The notes: a model not told the origin generated them from the sequence alone. Numbered from the stretch's first letter, positions 1-5,845 are shown. The stretch: DNA of 6,020 nt from Piscirickettsiaceae bacterium (GCA_030620285.1 JAUXFA010000082.1:1-6020); one strand, 5' to 3'. A program made the numbers and translations.

Positions 1-1
1 C

Positions 2-79
2 ACGGCACGCCGTGTAGTGACTTTTCGTCCAGGCCAAAAATTAAAAGCAAGGGTGGATAGTTATGCTAGAAGCGAGTAA
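2..79 (+). CDS. ihfA: Integration host factor subunit alpha, 3' end (partial)
   Basis: This is the last 25 codons of IHF alpha, ending in TAA at 77-79; the start lies outside the window. The visible peptide TARRVVTFRPGQKLKARV is the conserved C-terminal part of the HU/IHF fold, including the FRPGQKLK stretch typical of IhfA; the tail DSYARSE is variable. IHF is a heterodimer (IhfA/IhfB) that bends DNA sharply at specific sites and acts in recombination, replication and promoter architecture. The downstream MerR gene starts inside this reading frame, so the two are probably co-transcribed and translationally coupled. In gammaproteobacteria ihfA usually closes a pheS-pheT-ihfA cluster, which would lie to the left. 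Confidence 0.93.
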   Translation, partial: TARRVVTFRPGQKLKARVDSYARSE

Positions 80-419
80 TAACAACGAATTACCAGTCAT
101 TCCAGGAAAGCGTTATTTCACTATTGGTGAAGTAAGTGAGTTATGTGGTGTTAAACCACATGTTCTACGTTACTGGGAACAAGAATTTTCACAGCTTAAA
201 CCTGTTAAACGTCGTGGAAATAGACGTTATTATCAACGCCATGATGTTGTATTGATTCGTGAAATTCGTGGGCTATTATATGAGCAAGGTTTTACCATTG
301 GTGGTGCTCGTCAACGTCTTGAGAATGAAGGCACATCTGACTCAACTGATACTAATAAGAAACAGATGATTCAAGAAATGCTGGCAGAGCTGGCAGAAAT
401 TCGTGCTTTATTAGCGTAA
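63..419 (+). CDS. Small MerR-family transcriptional regulator downstream of ihfA
   Basis: This 118-residue protein has a MerR DNA-binding domain. The winged helix-turn-helix begins at about residue 18 (YFTIGEVSELCGVKPHVLRYWE), with the wing RRGNRRYY at about 50-57 and the second helix pair around LIREIRGLLYEQGFTIGGAR (64-83). A short C-terminal helix (about 101-118, rich in E, L and A) could form the antiparallel dimer coil. There is no cysteine-bearing metal loop and no separate effector domain, so it is not a metal sensor of the MerR/CueR kind. The ATG lies inside ihfA and overlaps its end by 17 bases in another frame, with a purine-rich AAGGGTGG upstream (49-56) as a possible ribosome binding site. 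Such a gene between ihfA and tRNA-Pro is a recurring gammaproteobacterial arrangement as I recall it. The regulon is unknown to me. Confidence 0.9.
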   Translation: MLEASNNNELPVIPGKRYFTIGEVSELCGVKPHVLRYWEQEFSQLKPVKRRGNRRYYQRHDVVLIREIRGLLYEQGFTIGGARQRLENEGTSDSTDTNKKQMIQEMLAELAEIRALLA

Positions 420-430
420 ATATAATTTTC

Positions 431-460
431 TAGCACCACGTTCCGTGGTGCTATGCTTTA
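431..460 (+). terminator. Hairpin after the ihfA-merR unit, probable terminator
   Basis: A perfect 10-base-pair stem (TAGCACCACG at 431-440, CGTGGTGCTA at 444-453) closes on a 3-base TTC loop, 11 bases after the merR stop codon. The following TGCTTTA is only a weak T-run, so termination may be partial and some transcripts could run on into the tRNA. The position and the stem strength support a terminator; the poor T-run is the main doubt. Confidence 0.7.
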
Positions 461-475
461 AACAGAATATCGTAT

Positions 476-552
476 CGGGGCATGGCGCAGTCTGGTAGCG
501 CACTTGTCTGGGGGACAAGGGGTCGCAAGTTCGAATCTTGCTGTTCCGACCA
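476..552 (+). tRNA. tRNA-Pro, anticodon GGG
   Basis: The 77 bases fold as a complete cloverleaf. The 7-bp acceptor stem (CGGGGCA with TGTTCCG) has two G-T pairs and the C1-G72 pair typical of bacterial proline tRNAs. The D stem is GCGC/GCGC, the anticodon stem CTTGT/ACAAG with loop CTGGGGG, and the T stem GCAAG/CTTGC with loop TTCGAAT. The anticodon GGG sits at 510-512, the discriminator A at 549, and CCA is encoded at 550-552. It decodes CCC and CCU. No convincing promoter is visible in the 22 bases between the upstream hairpin and the tRNA, so expression may rely on read-through or on a weak promoter overlapping the hairpin. Confidence 0.98.
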
Positions 553-589
553 AATAACTTCCATTAGCAATTTCCCAAAAGTAATATCT

Positions 590-1636
590 ATGCGCTATAA
601 CAGCTTAGCTAAAACAGATCTGAATGTGAGTGCCATTTGCTTGGGCACCATGACATTTGGAGAACAAAATACCGAAAAAGAAGGCCACCAGCAATTAGAT
701 TTTGCTGTCGAGAAAGGCGTTAATTTTATTGATACGGCCGAGTTATATGCGATTCCACCCACGGCAGAAAGTTATGGTCGAACCGAGAAAATTATAGGTT
801 CGTGGTTAGCGAAGCGAGGCCAGCGTGATGATGTTGTTATTGCTAGTAAAATAGCCGGCCCTGGCTTTGAATGGGTATCACATATTCGGCAAGCAAAAAC
901 ACGCTTTAATGCCGCCCATATCTCATCAGCATTAGATGCCAGCCTTAGTCGGTTACATACTGATTATATTGATGTTTATCAATTGCATTGGCCAGAGCGG
1001 AATACTAATTTCTTTGGTAAATTAGGCTATCAGGACAGTGTTGATGAAGAAAATATCACATCGATTCATCAAACTCTTGAAGCACTAGAACAGCAAATAA
1101 AAGTAGGCAAGATCCGTTATATTGGTTTATCCAATGAAACGCCTTGGGGGATAATGCAGTTTTTAAATATCGCCAAACAGTATGATTTGCCGACTATTGT
1201 GTCAGTCCAAAATCCCTACAGCTTGATTAATCGTAGTTATGAAATTGGCTGTGCTGAAATAAGTCATCGTGAATGTGTCGGTCTATTAGCTTATTCTCCC
1301 TTAGGCTTCGGCGTGCTAACTGGGAAATATCTCAATAGTGCGCAACCCAAAGGTGCCAGAATGACCTTGTGGCCACATTATGAACGTTATAGTAATCCAC
1401 AAGCCATTTTAGCGACACAGGCCTATGTAAATTTGGCTAGACAATATGATTTAGATCCTGCCCAAATGGCATTGGCATTTGTGAATGCTCGACCCTTTGT
1501 CACTAGCAATATTATTGGTGCGACCAATCTTGAGCAATTAAAAAGCAATGTTGAAAGCATTGATATGGTATTAGATGATGGCGTGTTGGCAAGCATTGAA
1601 CAAATACATCAGCAATATCCTAACCCAGCGCCGTGA
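590..1636 (+). CDS. tas: Tas-like NADP(H)-dependent aldo/keto reductase
   Basis: This 348-residue cytosolic (beta/alpha)8-barrel oxidoreductase closely matches Tas of Escherichia coli (346 residues), including the N-terminal [11 protein letters not shown]. The aldo/keto reductase tetrad is complete: Asp48 and Tyr53 (FIDTAELY), Lys87 (IASKIAGP) and His133 (YQLHWPE). The C-terminal cofactor region [15 protein letters not shown], around residues 306-320, is also present. Such enzymes reduce carbonyl substrates with NADPH; the natural substrate of Tas is not settled, although E. coli tas was found as a suppressor of a tyrosine auxotrophy. The reading frame is open back to 482, but that stretch is the tRNA, so the ATG at 590 is chosen; it matches the family start exactly. 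The ribosome binding site before it is weak. The gene starts 37 bases after the tRNA and ends 3 bases from the convergent ygfZ. Confidence 0.93.
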   Translation: MRYNSLAKTDLNVSAICLGTMTFGEQNTEKEGHQQLDFAVEKGVNFIDTAELYAIPPTAESYGRTEKIIGSWLAKRGQRDDVVIASKIAGPGFEWVSHIRQAKTRFNAAHISSALDASLSRLHTDYIDVYQLHWPERNTNFFGKLGYQDSVDEENITSIHQTLEALEQQIKVGKIRYIGLSNETPWGIMQFLNIAKQYDLPTIVSVQNPYSLINRSYEIGCAEISHRECVGLLAYSPLGFGVLTGKYLNSAQPKGARMTLWPHYERYSNPQAILATQAYVNLARQYDLDPAQMALAFVNARPFVTSNIIGATNLEQLKSNVESIDMVLDDGVLASIEQIHQQYPNPAP

Positions 1637-1639
1637 TTT

Positions 1640-2602
1640 CTATTCAGTAAACTGTTGCTCAAACACCGATATTTCGGTTGTATTATTAACAAAAATAGTA
1701 GGTTGTTGATCGGCAAGTTTAAGACTAAGTAGTAGTGAAATAGTTATTTTGTCTTTATATTGAGAACGAACGATATGGCCAGCGACACTGCCATCTTCAG
1801 TGGTGACTTCTTGTCCTGCTGTAGGTAGTCTCGTTGCTTTAATTTCTGCAATAAACATTCGGCGACTGGGCTTGCCAAGATAATGCAATCTAGCAACTAT
1901 TTCTTGGCCGGGATAACAGCCTTTGTTGAAACTTACACCACCAATTAAATCAAGATTCAGCTGTTGAGGAGTAAATTTCTCCTTAGTCTCGGGATAGATT
2001 GACGGTAAACCTTGCTCAATTTCGAATTGCTGCCATTGTTTTTCAGTCGCTATTTCCCAAGTGTCTTGTGGTAATGACTGAATAAATGTGGCTGCTTTTT
2101 CTTGAGTAGAAAGACATAAAAAATAAGGCTCTGAATCAAAATATTTGATGAAAATAATCCCATCAGATTCAACACCTTGATAATGTGCCGTAGGCAGGGC
2201 CATTGTATTCAAATCGCTGGTAATCCCCATACAAACAATAGCACCGCTAACATCAGAGATAATGACGTTTGAACGTAATATATACATGCTTAAACGTTGT
2301 TGTAACAATGTACACATGACCTTAGGCAAGACGAGTTGAAAGCCATCATCACGACGGACAAGTATAAATACCGCAAATAGTCGACCTTTAGCATTACAAA
2401 AACCATTCAGTTGAGCTTGGTTGACGTTTAAAAGATCGACATCATTTGTAAGCAGGTTTTGTAAAAAACGTTGGCCATCATCGCCCGTTACTTGCAATAC
2501 ACCCAATTCATTTAATGGCATAAAACACGATGTTATTTGCAGATCGCTATCTGTGTTTACAGTAGCCTGTTGTTCAATAATCGTTTGCCAAGAATCGGTC
2601 AT
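1640..2602 (-). CDS. ygfZ: YgfZ, folate-binding GcvT-like protein for Fe-S enzyme maintenance
   Basis: The 320-residue product has the length and hallmarks of YgfZ (326 residues in E. coli). It is a three-domain protein related to the GcvT aminomethyltransferase. The signature KGCYPGQE is present at residues 227-234 with the essential Cys229, followed by IVARLHYLGKPSRRMF. The N-terminal GDDGQRFLQNLLTNDV (about 40-55) and NAKGRL (about 70-75) are also family features. YgfZ binds tetrahydrofolate and supports repair or maintenance of certain Fe-S enzymes such as the tRNA methylthiotransferase MiaB. The start is the ATG at 2600-2602, beginning MTDSW; no strong ribosome binding site is seen. It is divergent from ygfX across 72 bases and convergent with tas. 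Confidence 0.93.
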   Translation of the reverse strand: MTDSWQTIIEQQATVNTDSDLQITSCFMPLNELGVLQVTGDDGQRFLQNLLTNDVDLLNVNQAQLNGFCNAKGRLFAVFILVRRDDGFQLVLPKVMCTLLQQRLSMYILRSNVIISDVSGAIVCMGITSDLNTMALPTAHYQGVESDGIIFIKYFDSEPYFLCLSTQEKAATFIQSLPQDTWEIATEKQWQQFEIEQGLPSIYPETKEKFTPQQLNLDLIGGVSFNKGCYPGQEIVARLHYLGKPSRRMFIAEIKATRLPTAGQEVTTEDGSVAGHIVRSQYKDKITISLLLSLKLADQQPTIFVNNTTEISVFEQQFTE

Positions 2603-2674
2603 AATGTATTTTCAGTGAGATAAAAGCAGCTATTGTATAGTAGTTAAATAACAATTAATAAATGGAATTATTAA

Positions 2675-3115
2675 ATGCCACTGATAATATTTAGCCTTAA
2701 TATATCGCGTTCTAATAGACTGTTGGTATATTTAGCTTTGACTCATACGTTGATGTTAGTAACGTTGATCAGTTTATTAGCGTTATCTTGGTGGTCATTA
2801 GTTGTGACGATACTGGTGGGGATGAGTTTTATTCATTATTGCCAGCGACAGCAATGGCTAAAATCGACTAAATCAATCATTAAGATTGAGCGTATGGCAA
2901 ATAAACAGTGGTCTTTACTGTTTTGGGATAACAGTCAGTCTTCGGGTTTAATACTTACAAAAAGCTTCGTAACATCACAGCTTGTTATTTTATATTTTAA
3001 GGGCCCGACATGGTGGAGTACTCATTCAGTAACCATTATGACCGATGCGGTGGATGCTGAATTATTGAGACAGTTAAGAGTATATTGCCGTGATCCTAAG
3101 ACTTTCCAGCAATAA
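2675..3115 (+). CDS. ygfX: YgfX (CptA)-like inner-membrane protein
   Basis: This 146-residue protein has two closely spaced hydrophobic segments, about residues 16-37 and 40-56, followed by a soluble tail. That is the architecture of YgfX/CptA. The C-terminal end DAVDAELLRQLRVYCRD resembles the E. coli protein, which ends similarly (MDEAEWRDLRRIL). YgfX is the membrane partner of SdhE (YgfY/CptB), the flavinylation factor for succinate dehydrogenase; in E. coli it was also described as a toxin that interferes with MreB and FtsZ. In related genomes sdhE normally precedes ygfX, but here only 72 bases separate ygfX from ygfZ and no sdhE fits. The ribosome binding site is weak (TGGA about 10 bases before the ATG). 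Sequence similarity is low, as usual for this family, so the call rests on topology, C-terminus and neighbours. Confidence 0.83.
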   Translation: MPLIIFSLNISRSNRLLVYLALTHTLMLVTLISLLALSWWSLVVTILVGMSFIHYCQRQQWLKSTKSIIKIERMANKQWSLLFWDNSQSSGLILTKSFVTSQLVILYFKGPTWWSTHSVTIMTDAVDAELLRQLRVYCRDPKTFQQ

Positions 3116-3125
3116 TCGTATTGCT
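3108..3125. repeat. Short hairpin across the ygfX stop and nadB end
   Basis: AGCAATA (3108-3114) and TATTGCT (3119-3125) form a perfect 7-bp stem around the 4-base loop ATCG. It covers the ygfX stop codon and lies in the last codons of nadB read from the other strand. Neither direction is followed by a T-run, so it is not a standard intrinsic terminator. It could still stabilise 3' ends of the two convergent transcripts, or be chance. Confidence 0.4.
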
Positions 3126-3754
3126 AGGGGGTTGGTCATTATCCGTATTAGGGTAATCTAAAGTGTAATGCAGGCCACGACTTTCTTTGCGTAGTAGTGC
3201 TGAAGTAATGATTAACTCAGCCACATCAGCAAGATTACGTAATTCGAGTAAATCACTGCTGATCCGATGTTGACTGTAATAATCGTCTATTTCTCGTTGC
3301 AATAGCTGTAGACGTTGCTGCGCCTTATGTAGGCGCTCATTACTGCGTACAATGCCGACGTAGTCCCACATAAACCGTCGTAATTCATCCCAGTTATGAC
3401 TGACAGAAATAGCTTCTTTTGCAGGTTCCACACGGCTAGCATCCCAAGCCGGAATAGTTTGGAAATTTTTTGATAACGGTAATTTCTGTGTTATATGTTT
3501 TGCCGCAGAGTGGGCAAATACCAGGCATTCTAAAATTGAATTACTAGCCATGCGATTAGCGCCATGTAGGCCGGTATGGGCTGTTTCACCAATGGCATAC
3601 AATCCAGAAATATTAGTTTGACCATGGAGATCTGTTATTAAACCACCGCAGGTATAATGGGCTGCAGGTACTACAGGAATAGGCTCTTGAGTCATATCAA
3701 TGCCAAAGCTAAGGCAACGCTGATGAATTGTCGGGAAATGTTCCTCAATAAATT

Positions 3755-3760
3755 CCTAGA
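3755..3760 (-). other. Frameshift position in nadB
   Basis: On the minus strand the reading is CAA TCT AG GAA TTT: two bases (3757-3756) stand where a third codon base is expected between Ser313 and the Glu of the downstream frame. Restoring one base, for example TCT AAG GAA TTT, gives DISHQSKEFIEEHFP, which matches the NadB pattern seen in E. coli (DISHKPADFIRQHFP). In the downstream frame the preceding triplet reads TAG, so that frame is closed immediately upstream. No X-XXY-YYZ slippery heptamer is visible, so programmed frameshifting is unlikely. Confidence 0.85.
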
Positions 3761-4777
3761 TTGATGGCTTATATCCAAGTAAACACAATCATCACCTGAG
3801 CGTTTCATTTCATGATCAATGGCTCGTGCCACGATATCTCTAGGAGCGAGCTCTGCTTGGGGGTGGAAACGTTTCATAAACTCGCTGCCATCCGCCAATA
3901 ATAATTTAGCTCCTTCTCCACGAAGTGCTTCACTGATTAAAAAAGACTTCGCTTTATAGTGATAAAGGCAAGTAGGATGAAACTGGATAAACTCCATATT
4001 GGCGACATCACAACCCGCACGCCACCCCATAGCAATGCCATCGCCAGTAGAAACATCAGGGTTACTAGTGTAAAGATATGCCTTACCCGCACCTCCTGTT
4101 GCCATCACCGTAATGGGAGCGGTAAACGTGAGCGGTGTATCGGTTTTAATATCGAGAACATAACAACCAATGCAGTGATTATCTTGTTGGTTTAATTGTT
4201 TGCGGCTGGTAATGAGATCAATGCCAATATGATATGGAAATAAATGAATATTGGGATGCGTTTGAGCTTTGCCAAGTAATGTTGTTTCAACCTCACGGCC
4301 AGTAGCATCGGCTGAATGAATAATGCGTCGATGGCTATGACCACCCTCTTGAGTGAGATGGTATGTTTCAGACTTAATGCCATCCTTGGTGAAGGATACG
4401 CCTTGGTCGATTAACCATTCAATACTGTCACGGGCATGTTCGACCGTAAAACGAACAACTTCTTCATCGCATAAATCTGCCCCAGCCAACAAGGTGTCAT
4501 CAATATGAGATTGTAATGAGTCTGCCTGATCCAATACAACTGAAATACCGCCCTGCGCGTAGAAGGAGGCACCTTCTTCAAGTTGGTCTTTTGACAATAC
4601 GGCTACTTGAGCATGATCGGCTAATTGCAGTGCCAGTGTTAAACCAGCGGCACCGCTGCCAATAATAAGAACGTCAAAGTGATGAGTTGCAGTCATAAAG
4701 TCTGTATACAGGTAGAATAGGGTTACTGATTATTTTGCACTGTTTAAGGAACAAAGTTAAATACCCTCGCAGTGCGT

Positions 4778-4809
4778 TATAACCACAGGTATATCGCAGT
4801 ATACCGCAG
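4778..4809. repeat. Short tandem repeat upstream of nadB
   Basis: TATATCGCAG (4790-4799) is followed directly by TATACCGCAG (4800-4809), with one mismatch, and preceded by the looser copy TATAACCACAG (4778-4788). An additional TCGCAG lies at 4767-4772. The first two units also create a small inverted repeat (GGTATA at 4788-4793, TATACC at 4800-4805). It lies in the 242-base gap between the divergent nadB and the transposase-like gene, so it could be a regulator binding cluster; no known operator is recognised. Confidence 0.5.
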
Positions 4810-4873
4810 CATGAGAAAATCGTGGTAACCAAGAACCACTAGAAATACAACATTAGCCTTTCCCAATATCCTA

Positions 4874-4900
4874 CCAGTAACAAATCATATAAATTACTGG
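4874..4900. promoter_or_regulatory. Palindrome around a TATAAA box, possible operator/promoter
   Basis: CCAGTAA (4874-4880) and TTACTGG (4894-4900) form a perfect 7+7 inverted repeat with a 13-base spacer. The spacer ends in TATAAA (4888-4893), a plausible -10 box reading toward the gene at 4939; no good -35 box lies 16-18 bases upstream. A symmetrical site embracing a -10 element is the usual geometry for a repressor operator. The binding protein is unknown; autoregulation by the adjacent gene is only a thought. No rho-independent terminator features are seen. Confidence 0.4.
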
Positions 4901-4938
4901 CCACTTATGTTGTACCATCACATCAATACATCATCACT

Positions 4939-5601
4939 ATGGTCCTCACAGTCATGAATAAAAGTCGCATAGAAAAGTCCAAACAACATCAACTGATTAA
5001 ACACTTTATGGATAGGCTCTCAGCTAGGCGAGCTGCGATTCTTACTGATCTTAACCGAAATACGGTGAATTTATATTATCAACGATTACGTGAAGTAATT
5101 GCCGAATATGCTGATACGGAATTTTATAATGAATCAAATAGCAAGATTAAAAAGAATGTTGAAGTAGCAAATTCATTTTATGGCATCGCTGATACATCAG
5201 ACACTGACGTACCTTTAGTGGGGTTAAAAGTACACGGACGCTCTATTTTCGTTAAAGAAATTACCAATACATCCAAATTATCATCATCACCTTCATTTAT
5301 ACCCGACAGCATTATTTACAGGAATGAGGCTGGTCAATTAATTGAATATAATGTTGCACTTGCTAAAAGACATAATAGCGTTGTTAAAGCTAGTTGGCGC
5401 TTAGGGCGACCATTTGGACAAATTCAGGAGTTCTGGTACTTGTCTTCTGCTCATTCAGGAAAAATTTCAGGGAGATTTAAGCAAGAGAGCATTATTTTGC
5501 GCATAAAAGTGAAGGCTTGGATTTTTAATACTTATCACGACATAAGCATAGAAGAAATTGCAGAGTTCGTTAAGCACTTAGTTGCTGGCAAACTGGCTTA
5601 G
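4939..5601 (+). CDS. Transposase-derived protein, IS1595/IS1016-like, catalytic residues lost
   Basis: The 220-residue product follows the IS1016-type transposase layout from end to end. An N-terminal helix-turn-helix region resembles the family (SRIEKSKQHQLIKHFMDRL, then LNRNTVNLYYQRLREVI at about 38-54). The RNase H-like core follows, and a C-terminal KHLVAGKLA resembles the family's KQLVKGNLG. The core anchors align, but the acidic residues are gone: VEVDESYFG is VEVANSFYG (Ala77), PDSIVYTD is PDSIIYRN (Asn129), and GIENFW is QIQEFW (Gln163), with Ser170 where a Lys/Arg is usual. The basic glycine-rich loop after the first motif is also shortened. DNA cutting is therefore not expected. The frame is nevertheless intact over 220 codons and no flanking terminal inverted repeats are seen. 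Family starts match Met6 (ATG at 4954) better than the ATG at 4939; neither has a ribosome binding site. Family statements are from memory, without an alignment. Confidence 0.75.
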   Translation: MVLTVMNKSRIEKSKQHQLIKHFMDRLSARRAAILTDLNRNTVNLYYQRLREVIAEYADTEFYNESNSKIKKNVEVANSFYGIADTSDTDVPLVGLKVHGRSIFVKEITNTSKLSSSPSFIPDSIIYRNEAGQLIEYNVALAKRHNSVVKASWRLGRPFGQIQEFWYLSSAHSGKISGRFKQESIILRIKVKAWIFNTYHDISIEEIAEFVKHLVAGKLA

Positions 5602-5612
5602 TATCTATGCCA
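5602..5612 (+). repeat. 11-base direct repeat, copy 1
   Basis: TATCTATGCCA begins right after the stop codon of the transposase-like gene and recurs identically at 5680-5690, 78 bases downstream; the similarity continues loosely (TTATGATTA against AAATGAAAA). It does not look like an IS terminal inverted repeat, since both copies point the same way. Confidence 0.55.
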
Positions 5613-5679
5613 TTATGATTAAATCACAACTCTTAATGTACGTCCATGTACCAAGCATCCGTAGCAGCTGCATTATAAT

Positions 5680-5690
5680 TATCTATGCCA
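5680..5690 (+). repeat. 11-base direct repeat, copy 2
   Basis: Second exact copy of TATCTATGCCA. The two copies bracket 67 bases with no recognisable gene. They could be remnants of a small duplication, a deletion scar or regulator sites; none of these is established. Confidence 0.55.
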
Positions 5691-5702
5691 AAATGAAAAG
5701 TT

Positions 5703-5722
5703 AACAACTTCATTAAGTTGTT
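5703..5722. repeat. AT-rich hairpin in the gap before the last gene
   Basis: AACAACTT (5703-5710) and AAGTTGTT (5715-5722) make an 8-bp stem with a 4-base CATT loop. On the plus strand no T-run follows. On the minus strand the stem is followed by AACTTTTCATTTT, a weak terminator-like tail, but no minus-strand gene is visible upstream of it in the window. It could end plus-strand transcripts from the transposase-like gene inefficiently. Confidence 0.4.
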
Positions 5723-5793
5723 GTATAAAATAGAAATAATGGAAATAACAGGTGTTGTTTTTCTGCTTTTCATATGTTCTAGTGCTCCTCACG

Positions 5794-5822
5794 TTAGCAA
5801 TTTGGCTAGCTGTATTTATATT
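5794..5822 (+). promoter_or_regulatory. Candidate sigma-70 promoter for the last gene
   Basis: TTAGCA (5794-5799, four of six -35 positions) and TATATT (5817-5822, five of six -10 positions) are separated by exactly 17 bases. The predicted start near 5829 would give a leader of about 17 bases that still contains the ribosome binding site at 5830-5836. The region is AT-rich, so a chance match is quite possible. Confidence 0.35.
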
Positions 5823-5829
5823 TTTAATT

Positions 5830-5836
5830 GAGGAGA
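5830..5836 (+). promoter_or_regulatory. Strong ribosome binding site
   Basis: GAGGAGA lies 9 bases before the ATG at 5846, in an A/T-rich unstructured context. It is the best Shine-Dalgarno match in the window and is the main evidence that the short open frame at the right edge is a real gene. Confidence 0.75.
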
Positions 5837-5845
5837 TATATACAT

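Larger units (their letters stand above)
3096..4696 (-). pseudogene. nadB: L-aspartate oxidase gene interrupted by a one-base frameshift
   Basis: NadB is a cytosolic FAD enzyme that oxidises L-aspartate to iminoaspartate, the first step of de novo NAD synthesis; quinolinate synthase NadA uses the product. The first part (4696 to 3758, residues 1-313) shows the FAD motif IIGSGAAG (11-18), FYAQGGIS (45-52), EGGHSHRR (117-124), FIQFHPT (236-242) and LAPRDIVARAI (283-293), covering the family's catalytic Glu, His and Arg. After DISHQS (308-313) the frame is lost: the given frame runs out of family similarity and stops at 3692-3694. The expected continuation EFIEEHFPTIHQRC is encoded one frame over from 3755 and leads into the C-terminal part: PAAHYTCGG with the active-site His, GLHGANRMASNS, MWDYVGIVR and KESRGLHYTLDYP, stop at 3096-3098. 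One restored base would give about 533 residues, close to the usual 540. It may be a true mutation or a sequencing error. The end overlaps ygfX by 20 bases. Confidence 0.93.

Noticed and set aside
530..552. tRNA-Pro 3' end as an integration (attB/attL) site
   Set aside because: No second copy of the tRNA 3' segment and no integrase gene occur in the window; the next gene is ordinary chromosomal tas.
2421..2618. Plus-strand open frame of 65 codons inside ygfZ
   Set aside because: It lies antisense to the well-conserved ygfZ coding sequence, with no ribosome binding site or recognisable family; a shadow frame.
3750..3763. Programmed ribosomal frameshifting in nadB
   Set aside because: No slippery heptamer or supporting stem-loop is apparent, the downstream frame is closed by TAG just upstream, and NadB is not known to use recoding.
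3959..4195. Plus-strand open frame of 78 codons inside nadB
   Set aside because: Antisense to conserved NadB motifs (FIQFHPT, MATGGAGKAY); no independent support.
4192..4383. Minus-strand open frame of 63 codons inside nadB
   Set aside because: A different frame of the same strand as nadB, whose own frame carries the conserved EGGHSHRR region; a shadow frame.
4702..4711. CTGTATACAG palindrome just upstream of nadB as a LexA (SOS) box
   Set aside because: LexA boxes have CTG and CAG separated by ten bases; here only four bases separate them, so the spacing is wrong.
4822..4839. GTGGT/ACCAC inverted repeat as a terminator or operator
   Set aside because: Only five base pairs with an eight-base loop and no T-run; likely chance.
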